Positions 32,399 to 45,070 of a DNA stretch of 64,000 nt are shown piece after piece. The notes under the pieces were generated by a model, which saw nothing but the letters and a program-made list of their open reading frames with translations, searched no databases and was not told the origin of the DNA. Positions within the stretch are counted from its first letter, which is position 1; each line of letters begins with the position of its first letter. Where the stretch lies: positions 7,936,001 through 8,000,000 of the forward strand of contig NW_026944383.1 of assembly GCF_033439725.1 (NCBI RefSeq), given 5' to 3'. This DNA comes from Neurospora tetraspora. Taxonomy: Eukaryota > Ascomycota > Sordariomycetes > Sordariales > Sordariaceae. A program made the position numbers and the translations under genes.

Positions 32399-35300
32399 AT
32401 GACTCCACAAACTTCCCACTGCTGCCGCCTGCTCCAGCTGAGTCGAACTCGGCGAATCCCGTCCATCCCCCGAAGCCCACTCCCGACCGGCCCTCCGTGT
32501 TTGATCGGCGACGCCGCCGAGTTCCCACATCTCGCCAGTTTTGTCCAGACCACACGGAGGACGGTGGGGAGCGTGCCCGGTCCGCTCGAGGCCCGCCGCC
32601 GGCTGGGGAAACGGAACCTCGGAGACCTCAACGCCTTACAATGTCCGCCCACTCCACCACCATGGGCCTTCCCTTACCCAGTTGACCTGAGTCAGTGGAA
32701 ATGGGAGCCGCCATCTTCAGCTTCGGCCCAACATGTCGCCTTCGACAACGCCGACCTTTTCGTAACCGGTTGGACGGCGCACCAAGACTTGCGACAGTCA
32801 AAAAACGAACCGATAACACCACAGTTCCTAGAACAATGCGCGATAGAGGAGGGAATAGAAAGCTTCGAGGATACACAGCACTCGGCTCAGGATAATATCC
32901 CATTCGATGAACCATGGTCAGCGCAAGAGGAAGCAGAAAGTTTCGAGGATACACAGTACTCGACACAAAACGATAGACCATTTGAAGGCTGGCCTTCACA
33001 AGAAAGCGTGGAAGTTGCAAACTCTGAGAACAGCAGTCACTCGACAACCGCATCCGACATCTTTGACGAAACCGGTAATTTCACTTGGGACCCGAAAGCG
33101 CAAGATACGTTGGAGCACTCCGATTATCAAATAATTACACCAGAATGGTTGGCAGAAGATGAGCCGGAATGGTCGGCAGAAGACGAACTAGAAGGCCAAG
33201 AGGACACACAGCACTCGGCCCGGCAGGATATCCCATTGGAAGAAGGGTCCGTACATGGAGCAGTCGACAGTTCATGGACGGTGGACCTAGGGACTGCGAC
33301 TTCGACGAACACCAACCATTCGACAACTGCACCCGACGTCTTTGACGATTCAGGCTTTTTTACCTCAGTTCCAGAATCAGAAATAGACCCAAAGAATAAA
33401 AAGCCCAAAGATCAGTGGATAAGCCCAGAGGCCTTTATGGAACAATGGTCAACGTTAGAACCACCGGAGGAAGCAGAGCCTACAAGACCAGAGGATACCG
33501 ATCCCTCGGCGGTTCAACTACCAGCATGGTTTCAAGATCCGGAGAAGATAGACATAAGGTCCCTGACAAGAGGAGGTGACCTCCAGTCATTTTCGGAAGC
33601 GCTGGGACAAACGATGCCAGAGGAATTAGAAAACATGGAGAGGGACATTGAGCTGGAAACCTTGGGCCCAGAGGCCGTTCCGGAAGAAGAGGCAGAAGAG
33701 GAAATATTGGAGGAGGAACCACAATACCCGTCAGCACAGTATCTAAGTCTTCGACAAGACGTAGAGCGTCTACATGCGGCATTTACAGAACCCCTAGCGA
33801 TCTTTGCGGAAATGTTCAGTGGAATATGCGCCAACCTCAAGCAACATATCGCTCTTGGCGAGATATCAGCCATAGAACTCAGGGCTATCTCGCATGAGCT
33901 GATCCGAACCATACAAGAGAGATGGGGCGAAGACGAGGAGATGATGCAGACCCATTACGCGGCACTGTACAACATGACGCAGGCACAGTTGGCCGTGTTC
34001 ATTAAAGCCATTATTGACGGCGTCAGGAGTTCCGAAACTCTCACCGCAGACGCCGTTGAACCTGCCTTCTGGCGTCAGTTTTTCGAGTGGATGTCCAAAC
34101 TCGAAGTCGGCAACGAGCTGTATTTCCTGTTCTACTGGGGAATGCGCACCGTATCCCAACCCGGTATCAAGAAGGGTATGGAAGGCATTTTAACAGTCCT
34201 CGAACGGATCCTCACAGGATGGGCTGCTCAGCCGCCAGGAACCACAGATCTTGGGGAAGGCCCTGACGGGGGTCAACTGAGTGAGGCTGATAAAGCCACG
34301 CCGAACGTTGACGAAAAGGATATCGACGAGAGCGATTTCGACAATAATGATTTGGACCAAGTCAAATTTCACGAAGATGTCACGGAGGAAGTCGATATTG
34401 ACCAAAATCAAGATTTATACCTGGAATGGCCTCCACCAGATCCCAAGTCAATCAGCTGCGTCGACTCCGTACTGTTTGCGCTTAACATACGTTCCAGAGG
34501 GGAGAACCCTCAGAGAAACAGTTTACATGTTCGATGGGTCTCTGCGGCCTTGGAAGCCGTCTCCCCACATAAGCACAGTATCCTTTTTGATGCAGCCACC
34601 GAACTCGTCTTGCAACTCGGTTCCAGTCCAGAGGGGATGGGGAGTCCGGTAGTACACAACTGGCTCTCTGTGCTTGCCCAGATGGACGGGGTCAACACGC
34701 AATTACTTTGCGATGCTCTTGACGCCTTTAAGACGGTACCTGAAACCATCGAGCACTTGGGCAACTTTCATATGTGCTCGCTGATGCTCTTTCACTGGGC
34801 CAGTCGAGATCGCCTAAGGAGACGATTTCTTACGGCCAGAATATACAGACACAAGCATGAGGCATACCAAGTTGGTCTCGACAATAGCCAACTCGCGTGC
34901 CTTGCCATGGCCATATATGAGTCCGAACCAGCGACAAATCATACCCTTCTGTTCACCAGCATGTTTCATATTCTCCGATCGTTCAACCGGGTTCATCACC
35001 TCCCCAGGGCCCTCAAGAAGTTCGCACGAAGAGGCTTTATTAACCGCACTCTTCTCGAAGATCTTGCCTATCTTTGTGACGACCACAAGGTGGCTCTCAA
35101 GATGCGCCGCATTTGGGAAGCTTATGCCTGGAAAAAGAAAGCGATAGGTCCCGTGTTCAGGGAAAAATTGGAAAAAAGGATGAATTCCAAATTGCCGCCC
35201 AAGATGGATGACGGCGACAAGCAGAAACCGTTCAGCACTCACGTATACCTAAAGTATGCCAAGGCCATCATTGCCGACCCCAGCATCAGAATATCCACCA

Positions 35301-35908
35301 TCTGGAAAGTCCTCGACATTCCCCGGTTCCAAGAGGCATTCGACCCCGGTAGAGTCTCCTTGGAGGACCAAAAAAAGCGGCTGAGCCTCCATGGAAACCT
35401 GGGTGACAAGCGCGCCACAGTCGTTGCGCAGATCGCGCCCCTGTTCGCAAACGTAGAGCACCTCTCCGACAGACAGAAATACCGGTTGATGCAGCAGTCC
35501 ATCAGCTATCTGGAGGAGGTTGAGGCCATCAAGGCCGCCCGCGGCATGGGCGGTCTCACTGACCAGGACATTCAGTCCACCGTCCAGCACACGCTTGACT
35601 CCAACAGCGACAGATACAGCGAGTCCAACGACCCTATCCACCAGCCCAATCCATGGAACCAAGGGCTAAGTGCGGACGTCCTCATGGCTCTCTACAAGGT
35701 CGTAACGAAGGACTTGGTCATGGGCAGACCGGGTAGGGAGACGAGGCTCAGGTATTTCATTCAGTGTATGGAGAGGCATTATGGGCCGGAGGTGGCGAGA
35801 GCGACGAGGCAGAAGTTGGTGGACTGGAGGACCAAGCTTTATGAGCAGGATAAGCCGAATTCTTATCAGGTTAGGAGGAGGAGGGAGTTGAAGCAGGTGT
35901 CGTATTAG
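32399..35908 (+). CDS. Large hypothetical protein, possibly mitochondrial, 1,169 aa
   Basis: One uninterrupted reading frame from ATG 32399 to TAG 35906. I do not recognise the family. The first 36 residues hold eight Arg and no acidic residue (LLQLSRTRRIPSIPRS), as in a mitochondrial targeting sequence. Residues about 110-400 are acidic and disordered, with three copies of an E-D-T-Q-[HY]-S unit (EDTQHSAQDN, EDTQYSTQND, EDTQHSARQD). From about residue 440 to the end it is hydrophobic-patterned and helical, ending in a basic tail (VRRRRELKQ). The helical part could be an array of PPR-like or other alpha-solenoid repeats; this is inference. Start choice is uncertain: a P/S-rich frame also runs open at 32230-32685, so a 5' exon in another frame is possible. 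hem12 is divergent upstream; the downstream 4.5 kb has no gene. Confidence 0.65.
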   Translation: MTPQTSHCCRLLQLSRTRRIPSIPRSPLPTGPPCLIGDAAEFPHLASFVQTTRRTVGSVPGPLEARRRLGKRNLGDLNALQCPPTPPPWAFPYPVDLSQWKWEPPSSASAQHVAFDNADLFVTGWTAHQDLRQSKNEPITPQFLEQCAIEEGIESFEDTQHSAQDNIPFDEPWSAQEEAESFEDTQYSTQNDRPFEGWPSQESVEVANSENSSHSTTASDIFDETGNFTWDPKAQDTLEHSDYQIITPEWLAEDEPEWSAEDELEGQEDTQHSARQDIPLEEGSVHGAVDSSWTVDLGTATSTNTNHSTTAPDVFDDSGFFTSVPESEIDPKNKKPKDQWISPEAFMEQWSTLEPPEEAEPTRPEDTDPSAVQLPAWFQDPEKIDIRSLTRGGDLQSFSEALGQTMPEELENMERDIELETLGPEAVPEEEAEEEILEEEPQYPSAQYLSLRQDVERLHAAFTEPLAIFAEMFSGICANLKQHIALGEISAIELRAISHELIRTIQERWGEDEEMMQTHYAALYNMTQAQLAVFIKAIIDGVRSSETLTADAVEPAFWRQFFEWMSKLEVGNELYFLFYWGMRTVSQPGIKKGMEGILTVLERILTGWAAQPPGTTDLGEGPDGGQLSEADKATPNVDEKDIDESDFDNNDLDQVKFHEDVTEEVDIDQNQDLYLEWPPPDPKSISCVDSVLFALNIRSRGENPQRNSLHVRWVSAALEAVSPHKHSILFDAATELVLQLGSSPEGMGSPVVHNWLSVLAQMDGVNTQLLCDALDAFKTVPETIEHLGNFHMCSLMLFHWASRDRLRRRFLTARIYRHKHEAYQVGLDNSQLACLAMAIYESEPATNHTLLFTSMFHILRSFNRVHHLPRALKKFARRGFINRTLLEDLAYLCDDHKVALKMRRIWEAYAWKKKAIGPVFREKLEKRMNSKLPPKMDDGDKQKPFSTHVYLKYAKAIIADPSIRISTIWKVLDIPRFQEAFDPGRVSLEDQKKRLSLHGNLGDKRATVVAQIAPLFANVEHLSDRQKYRLMQQSISYLEEVEAIKAARGMGGLTDQDIQSTVQHTLDSNSDRYSESNDPIHQPNPWNQGLSADVLMALYKVVTKDLVMGRPGRETRLRYFIQCMERHYGPEVARATRQKLVDWRTKLYEQDKPNSYQVRRRRELKQVSY

Positions 35909-38900
35909 GTGGAGAGCGGCGTATATACCCGGAGCAAGCATGCGTGCACATCTCGTTTACTTCTTCTTCTGGACATGACTCAATCTCAATACGTTTAACT
36001 TCGAAAAATATTTGTTTACATCCTGGTTCTATGCATACACACCCATCTTTGCTCTCCGAAACCCAATGTCCAACATCTCAACGGCAGTGGCTCAACAAGG
36101 GCTCCCCTGACTCTGAGCACTGACTCCCCCACCGCCGCGATTGCGTCGAGCGAGAGCTACCCAAGATCATTTAACGCTGCTGGGATGTTGGGGGATGGTG
36201 CCATGGTATCACAGAGACGAATCGTGGTTACACGGCAGATATGCAATAAGTTGGTCGCCACGATGCTTCCGTGGTCGGGCCCCGACCAAACCATACCAAA
36301 GGCAAGGGCGTGAACTTGAGACTTAGGAAAGAAGAAAGGGTAGGGAAAAAGTAAGGGGTGAGAGGGACTGATATGTCGGTAACCTGCTTTACTCCCCATG
36401 TCCCCAGTATCTTCATGAGTTTGAAGGGCCGTGAGGAAAATCCCGGTTTCCCCATCATCTTGGGGCTTGAAACTCGACCAGCCATGTTTCCATGTTTCCG
36501 TGTTATTCGTGCCTTCTTCTGTTAGAGATCTCAACGGTTGACGATCTATCTGCCTATGGGAAACCACGGACATTACCCTGCCAAACCAGTCTCTGATTCG
36601 TTGGCTACTTGATGTCAAGTTCGGAGAATGTTTGTACCTGCTGCCCTGGTCAGGTCAGCCGACGTCCTTCGGGATGGTAAGCGATAGAATGCAGGTTGAA
36701 TACCCCTTTATTTTCTTAGGTTTCCTGCCCCCCTGCCCCCCTGCCGCTCAGTTCCTGCTGCTGCTGCTACCTTGAGGCTCGCTCTTGAGAGTGGGTGATC
36801 AAAGTGGGTAGATGGGTGGGTGGGTGGGTGTGCTTGACCACAACGTGCGCTTAAGGAGGAACCTTCAACCAGACGGTGGTGACACGGTTAGTAGTAACAA
36901 ACGATCTGGTCTGGCCTGGCCGCTGGGACACTCTCAGGTCACTCAACGGCAATTGGAAGAGTACACTAAGAAGAAACGAAAGAGAAAAACACCCGTTGAC
37001 TAACTCTACATTGTTCATCTCTATTCTTATCCTTGGGGTCAAAACTCAACAGCAGATTGTGAGCCAAAGGAAGACAACCCAAGTCAAAACCTAAATCAAC
37101 AACCGAAACATGAGACTCAGAGACATGAACAAGGACAGGGGCAGACAAAGCGAGCAAGAGGCAGAGGACAGAAAGGCAAGACAGACAAGACAGATGGATG
37201 GGGCAGCGATGACCTGCAGCAACATTCAATACTTGCAACTGTCACACAAAGATGAACAGAACGTCCGATAGGCTTCCTCCTCCATGGAGTCTCCCGATCG
37301 TGCTTCTGTGCTCTCTGTCCGCCAGCCCGCCAGCCCACGCTCTCGCGCACACACGCCGATACACGTCCATGCCCAGGCGCCACACAGTCTTTGCTCGGCG
37401 TAGGCCCTAGTCGTTATCGTGGATCTCTCCTCTTCACCCCGTCTTCGACTTGAGACCCAGTCAGCAAGCAAGCAGCAAAGTGGCGTTCGCGCATGGTTCT
37501 GTTTTCACAGCCGGTGGCTCTTTTGGGAATCTAGACTCGGGCAAGCCTCCTCCCCCACACCGTCGTCTGGCCACAGACTTGAAAAAAATGATGGTAAAGA
37601 AGGGGGCGGATCGAACGCCTCCTGCGTGGAGTGGGCGCTGGGCCGTCGACTTAGACGGGCTGCCACTCCTTAAAGGGCTTGGAGTCAACAATAACCGAGT
37701 GCCGGATAAGAAGGGTGGAAGGGGAAGCAATACACTCCGGCTGGGGATCTTTTGACGAGATATTCCCATTGCTACGGTTGGTTGCCTGGTGGTGGTGGTG
37801 ATCCGAAACGACACATGGGATCATGGGCCATGGGGGCATGGGCCCAGCCTGAGGAAGATCTGTGACTGAGCACTAAAAAGGCTGTGGCTGTCACGCCCCC
37901 CGGGGCCCTTGAGACGAGAGATAAACTCTCCAGCACTTGAAGATCCAAATCGGATGGCGTTCTCTGATCGAGGTCACTTCACCGAAATGGATCTTTAATA
38001 AACGAAGAAGCATGCAACAACAGATGGCGATATCACCACGGCACCCTGACTCCTACAGAGTAGGTACTTCCAGCTTAGTTCCTCCACTCTTTGTGAAACG
38101 TGGGATCAACGTTCCGGTGCTTGCCTGCAGCTTCTGCCCCTAGCTCTCTGTCCCCAAGCTTTCCTCCCCAGGCTTTCAGAAAGTTGCTGTGCTATCCCGT
38201 CCGGTCGGGCGGGAGCGTGAAGCGCTATTGCGTCTGCAGCTCACATAAACCCCCATCACCCATTGTCCCATGCGTTGATCAAGGTATATGGCCGCCGCAG
38301 CAAGGGCATACCCCGAAGGACTTCACACTCGCTTCTTCAGAAATAGGACCACCGAGTTCGTCTGCAGACCCAAAAGAGGCATGTGAGTATTGCTATGGAA
38401 GAAAGGAGGGGGAAATCGAACAGGCACTTTCCCAGTTCCTCGTGCAGATCCATTTCGGTGATGAAGAACCATTACCACCCAACAGTCAACAATCACTGTT
38501 GGAGTAGGCAGACACGCCGAGATTATCACCGACTACGCGAGTATCATCGTATGTAAGGAAAAGGGGGGGAAAGTGAGGTACTTTGAGCTCAATACCCAAG
38601 AGGGCAATTCAGTAAAGGCTGGCTGACCGACCGAGAACGTTGAAAGAGCTTCGGATCCTTCCTGATAGCTTGCTCCCCGAGATCTCTTATTCACTCGCTC
38701 CTGCATTATCGCTCACCCAGTCCCCCAGTTCCCCAATCTGTGGTGCATGTCTGGCCTGTCTGACCGACCCATCTGTCTGTCCTCCTCTCTCTCTTCCCCT
38801 CTCTCTTTCGTTCTTGTTGCCCATCTAATACGATCCGAGACTTTGACTTGGTCTTGGTTCGGTAACCAGCCGCAGCTACCCTTCATACCTGCCCCTCTCT

Positions 38901-40470
38901 TCTTTACCTCACATACACTTATCGAAATCACGCATCCTCTGGTAATAACAGTTCCCGGGAGCTGACAATCTGGGGATCAAGCAGCAACCGACCCGGTACA
39001 TACAAACTTTAGGTCCAACCCCTGAATGCATGTCGGCTGGCGTTCCGGGTGCCGTCTCCAGAGGAAGAAAAATCAAGAGGAACAGTCCAATAGCCTTCAT
39101 TCCCCTTTCCCGTGCGGTGCTGCTGCTAAAAGAAGGAACGGCAATCTCCATACTTTCCCATCGGCTCGGGGTCGGTGGTCAGGGTTTATCATCTCGCGTG
39201 GTCGTGGTGGCTGCTGCGCCTACTATCGTGACGACTGACGACCTATCGTGACGCCAGCCCCCCTCCAAAAACGCAACCAGAACAAGCCAGGGAAGAGACA
39301 AGTGAGTGAGTGTGGCAACAATAAGAAAGCAGCATCACCTCGCACAACGTGTGCCCGGTGCCCTCCTCCCCCCCTCCCTCCCCCTCCTCTCACACACACC
39401 CAGGTCCCAGTTCCAGTTCAAGTTCCAGTTCCAGCTTTAACCCTCCGGTACGGTACTCTTCCGGGCACACACACACACGCAAAGGTCGGTCGGTGGCATC
39501 TCAGATGGACATGAACCACCCAAAAAGCGGCTGAATTCCAAGACCGAACGATATAGTTAGCGAGAGCACCATCACACAGACTGGACACAGGACGCAATAG
39601 TCTTGAGAGAGCACAGGATCCGTTCTCTCCAACAGACACAGACATACCAACACCCGTCTGTTAAGTTTAGGTTTTTATCCGAATCTAGCCTTTTGGTCTC
39701 TCTCTTGTGACGGAAAGCGCTTTCCCGGGGAGCTGAGGGATACGACAACACGTCCGACCCGTTGCTATTCCAAGAAGTCGTATGAGCTTCACGACGGAAA
39801 TCTCCATCCCGACGGTACCGAGCAAGTAGCACTACCAAGATACAACGCCTCATTGTCCTTCTCAGCAAGACAGAGCATTGCACGTGGTTGAGCGACCGCC
39901 ACCACCACCAAGACGGACCACGAGAGTAGAGGTAGTATCAGCCTTCCGATCCACTTTGTTACTGAGAACCCTCCTGGATCAAAACATCTCTCTCTCTTCT
40001 TCAGCTTGCATCTCACCACTAACTCGAACGGAAAACCGATGCCTCTACCTCTTTCAGGGTCCGGCATCACCCGCTCGACCTCCTTTATTTACCAGGATCG
40101 TCGCAAACTTTCGAATAAAAGCAGAGTAGCCGTTGAAGTTGAGATCGATTCTGCAGGCAGAAAATCGACACAAACCGCTGCGCGGCCCAGATCAGGATTA
40201 GGGACAGGGGATCTCCGAAATCCCTTCGAGTCCGAGCCGCTTACGCCCAAACAGCCCGCCCCTTGGGGGACAAACAATGAAGCCACTCGATAATTCTTTC
40301 GCATAAGAGCCGCCTTAAACAAACAACGAAAGAAAGCAAACTCCCCACCGGTAACGTGACTTCACGATACCATTGTACCAGGGATACTTCTGCCTGAAAT
40401 TAGGGGGGCGAACAAAGAAAGACGACCGAAGATAAGAGTGGCTACAACGAACGGCATACCGACGAGTATC
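35909..40470 (+). other. 4.5-kb gene-poor interval upstream of the Zn2Cys6 gene
   Basis: No open frame here shows a domain, codon pattern or splice-linked continuation. Simple repeats seen: CCCCCTG repeats at about 36729-36745, GGTG/GGGT near 36810-36830, CT-rich at 38780-38815, (CA)n at about 39464-39478. The last 2 kb are likely promoter and long leader of the transcription factor gene; long leaders are common for regulatory genes in Neurospora. Confidence 0.5.
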
Positions 40471-40975
40471 ATGAACACAACAAGCAATCACAGTAATCGA
40501 CAGCCTCATACTACTCATCCTCGATCGATGACTGCGGTGTCGGTGTCAATGTCATCGCAGACTACAGGGGCGCAGCATACCCAGCATCAACATCAACAAC
40601 ATACCGTTTCCTCATCGTCAGCTGCTGGCCAGCAGCAACAAGCATTTCCGACAACCATACCTCCCGCCGTGAGCATGTCATCAACAGTAATGGGCGGTAT
40701 GTCCTCTCTCCCACCTTCGAACGCACAGCAACAGAATACCTTCCGACGAGCAAGTGTCGCATCGTCAATAACCACCGCCACGCTAGACGACGACCAGATG
40801 GCAACACCGATGTCCACTCCACGAAGTATTGACCCCAACAGCAACAACCTCTACGGACCAGGACCAAGCAGCATGGGGCTCGACATGGGAATGCTCGGAG
40901 GAGGCGGAGGCGGAGCAATGAACGGGCTACTAGGCGGCATCGGATCCGGAATGGGCAGCAGTTCCGGCAGCATCC

Positions 40976-41033
<58 letters not shown>

Positions 41034-44000
41034 GCAACAACAACAACAACAACAACAGCAACAACAACAACAACAACAACAACAGCCCATCACCTCCTCC
41101 AGCCACATCACCTCCATGGCCAGCATGTCCGGCATGCCCAGCCTCACCACCATGTCCACTGCCAATTTCCCTACAAACCTCCCTCTACCCAACATGTCCA
41201 TGCCCATGCCCATGTCCAGTCTCACCAACCTCACCAACCTCACCAACCTAGTACAATCCCCCCACAGTCACAGTCACACCCACACCCACACCCACGCCCA
41301 CGCCCACGCCCACTCCCCTCACTCCTCCCACACCGGCACCGGGCAAAAACCCATCCGCCGCCGCATGCGCATGATAACCTCCTGCCTCGAATGTCGTCGG
41401 CGCAAGCTCAAATGCAACAAGTGCAAGCCGTGCGTCAACTGCCAAAAGTTCAATCGCGAATGCCTGTACCTGGGTCCGAAGCTGGACGAGGCGTCGCAGA
41501 TGCGGTTGACGGAGATCAAAGAGCAGGTGGGATCTTTGGAGCGGGCGTTGGAGAGGGATGTTGCTAAGGGCGCTGCTTCTTCCTCTTCCGGACACAGGGG
41601 GATGGGGACTGGAATGGGCATGGGACTGGGTGGTGGAATGGGGATGGGAATGGGGATGGTGGGTATGAGGAGGGGGAGTTGTGTGTCTATTAGTTGGGAA
41701 AAGGGGGGAGATGATGGGGATGAAGATGAGGATGGAGAAGGGGGCCCGGATGTGGATGGGGAACATGAAGAAGGAGAAGAAGATCTGGAGATTACGCCGC
41801 TGGTGACGAACGATGTGGCGTATGATGAGAATGAGACGGACGATGTGATTGATTTGGGGATACAGGTGGGCAAGATGAGGATTACGGAGAGGATTGGGGG
41901 GATGAGTAGGCCTAGGTTGGCTGAGGAGGTGAGTTTTTGAAGTCCGATGTTTTGCTTTGAAAAGGGGCAAAGAAAGATGCTAATGTGTGAGTGATGATGA
42001 TGACAGATCCAAGTCGGCATTGGAAGTCCTCGCATGGAGAACGCGTCCGCCCCCAACAACCCTAACGGAGTGCAGCAGCAGGTGGACACGGACATGAACT
42101 ACGATGGATACCACACCGTAATCGACCAAGACGGAAACGTAACCGAACACGTCCCGGACTTCCTCCGTCCTAGCGCGGCATACATTCCTCCTACCAGCGG
42201 CTTCTTCTTTGGTCAAACTGGCCACCCCCCTTCGCTCATCCACTTCTTGCCGGACAAGTTCATCGGTGACGGGCTCGTGGCTCGATACTTCTCCGCCGTG
42301 CACCCCATTGCTCGATGTGTCCACAAGCAGTCCTTTGAAACCCTGTACGACGGGTTCTGGCTAGAGGTGCTCAACAACATCGAGCCGAGGGCGTCGGTGC
42401 AGGCGGTGGTGTTTGCTGCCTGGTTCAGTGCCTGTGTGAGTATGGAGGAGGAGGAGGTGCAGAGGGAATTTGGGTGGTACAAGACGCAGTTGCTGGAGAA
42501 GATGAAGATTGGGACGGAGAGCGCGCTGGCGAGGGCCAACTTTTTGAGGACGACCAAGGTCGAGACACTGCAGGCTTTTGTCATGTACATGGTGAGTGTT
42601 GTCCTGAAAAAAAAATGGGGGTAACAAGCAGGCTAACGACGTTCAGATCCCCCTCTGCAGAGAAGAAGTCTCCCGGGCTCACTCCGTCCTCGTCGGCGCC
42701 GCCGTCCGCATGGCCGAATGCATGGGCCTCCACCGGGACGGCGAAGCCTTTGGTCTCAACCCCTTGGAAACCCACGTCCGCAGACTCATCTGGCACCAGC
42801 TCTGCTTCCTCGACATCCGGACCTGCGAAGCCCAAGGTCCCAAGCCCACCATCCGACGAGATGATTATGACACTCGCCTCCCCCTGAACTGCGAAGAAGA
42901 CGCCTTCGTCAACCATCCCGGCTACCCCGTAGTCCCACAAGACCACCAATGGACCTCTTCCCTGCTAACCATCATGCGCTTCGAAGTCAACGAAATGATG
43001 CGCATCATATGGTCCGACCGCCGCAAGCTCGAGGCCCGCAAGATGGAACTCACCCCCGTCATCGCCAAAATCGAAAACTTCCGCAAGCGCATGGTAGAAA
43101 AGTATGCACCGTTGTTAGACGACCGGGTTCCCATCCAACGATACGCCAGATACGTCATGAACCTGCTCATCTACCGACTACACGCCATGGTGTTGCACCC
43201 GTACCACAGCAACACCGCCCACCCTTTACCCGAACGCTTGAACGGGCTCCTAGTAGAAAGCGGCATCTTGATCATCGAGCACTCCATCGCCCTCGAAACC
43301 ACCCCTGAGTTCCGCGACTGGGCATGGTACCTGGGTGCCTACCAGCAATACCAAATCGCCCTTTTGCTTGCAACGGAAATCTACTACCGCCCCAACAACA
43401 GCAAAGCAGATCGCATCTGGGCGTGTCTGGATTGGGTCTTCCAGCTCGAGCGCGAGATGCCGAGACAGGAGAAGAGCTTGAGGATCCTCACGGAAATCAT
43501 GAGCAAGACGAGCGTGTACACGAGCATGCGCAAGATGCGGGCCCCGACGAACTTGGTCAGGGCGGTGCCGGGCAAGCAGGCCATTAAGGAATCACCTCCG
43601 CCGCCGACGCCGATGATGCAGACGTCGCAGCAGTCGTATAGTGAACATGTTCAGCAGCAGCAGCAGCAGCATGCTCAGCAACAAGCTCAGGCTCAACAGC
43701 AAGCTCAAGCCCAGCAGCATCACCATCAACAACAAATGATGATCCAACAACAGCAACAGCAACAACCCTTAGTCCTCAAACAAGAACCAGGTCTCCAAAC
43801 ACCCACCATGCCTCCATCCTCCTCAATGTCCATGTCCGCCGCTGCCGCAATGGCATCAATAAACACACTCTCCCTTCCACCCTCCATGAACGCCTCCCTC
43901 TCTCCCGCTGAACACCACCACCACCATCAGCAACAACAACAGTTGCTCCTCCTCCAACAGCAACACCAAGCTCACTCACAACATATCCACGCCCAAGCCG

Positions 44001-44950
44001 CTCAACATCCTCACCAGCAACAACACCCTCACCAGTCTCAACACGCGCAGCACCAGCAACAGCAGCAACAACACCAACAGCCCGGTCAGCATCCTCATCA
44101 GCATCCTCATCAGCAGCAACATCAACAACAACACCATCAACAGCAACATCAATGGACCCACCAACACCACTGGCACTCCAACATGCCACCACCGAACATG
44201 GTTTACGCGGGAGTATCAGACGGCGCAGTACTCTGGGGTTTGCCGCCGGGAAATCCGGGGAGTCCGGAGAATAGTAGTGATGGGGGGAGTGTAGTTAATC
44301 ATGCTCATGGAGGTGGTGGAGGGGGGCATGGAGGAGGGGGGCAAGGGGGGCAAGGGGGGAGGAGTGGGAGTATTGCTGGGGTTGGAGGTGGTGGTGCGGG
44401 ATCAGGGGGATCAGGGGGGACAAGAGGAGGAGGAGGAGGGGATGTGTCAGGGCAGGGAAATGGAAGCGGTGCGGGAGAAGGGGGCGCGGGAGGAAGTGCT
44501 GGGGGAGGAGGTGGAAGAGGGACGATAGGTGGTGGGATGAATGTTGATTGGGTATGTTTTCTTCAGTTCAGTTCTTCTTTCGTCTCTTCCATTCATTCAC
44601 TCACCTGTTCCTTTCCCATGTTTTTTTTTCTTTCTCTTCCATATCCTCACACTGCCTGCCTGCCAGTCACACTTCCCCGTCCCATCCCTTCCCTTTCAGC
44701 ACACACCCACACATACAATCAATCACCCAATTTTCGGATCCCTCATCTCCATATCCATCCATCAATCCCACTCAAACAAAACGAGAGTACTGACAACGCT
44801 ACGCAGAACCTAATAGAATCCCTCTTCCCCACCCACCCCGAAACAGGCCAACCTTCTTTCCAAGCCTTCGCCGAGCCGGTGATTTCTTTCGTGGACGGCG
44901 TGCCGGTTCCTACCATGCCTTCAACACAGACACAGCATCAACATCAACAA

Positions 44951-44988
<38 letters not shown>

Positions 44989-45070
44989 ACAATCAAGTTC
45001 ATCGCAAGCGTTACCGGTACGAAGAGGGGGACCGGGGCAGGGGCAAGGAGGGATGAAGGGCTCGGAATAA
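40471..45070 (+). CDS. Zn2Cys6 transcription factor with long polyglutamine tracts, 1,403 aa
   Basis: Exons 40471-41928, 42007-42591, 42647-44551 and 44807-45070, all phase 0, with donors GTGAGT, GTGAGT, GTATGT and acceptors GACAG, TTCAG, CGCAG. The N-terminal third is Q/S/M-rich with a run of 37 Gln (40975-41085) and an HSHTHTHAHAH stretch. The zinc cluster is at residues 305-331 (CLECRRRKLKC then CKPCVNC and REC, with one extra Cys in the loop), followed by a short coiled segment. Residues about 530-860 are a fungal transcription-factor middle homology region (CREEVSRAHSVLVGAA, RMAECMGLHRDGEA, ETHVRRLIWHQLCFLDIR). The C terminus is Q/H-rich, then Gly-rich, ending with LIESLFPTHPETGQPSF. I cannot assign an orthologue. 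The start ATG 40471 is the first in frame; a second Met lies 19 codons later. The zinc cluster being 300 residues from the N terminus is unusual. Confidence 0.85.
40975..41085 (+). repeat. CAA/CAG trinucleotide run, 37 glutamine codons
   Basis: 37 consecutive glutamine codons, almost all CAA with a few CAG interruptions, inside the transcription factor gene. The long pure CAA stretches should be length-variable between strains. The antisense frame is a meaningless polycysteine. Confidence 0.97.
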
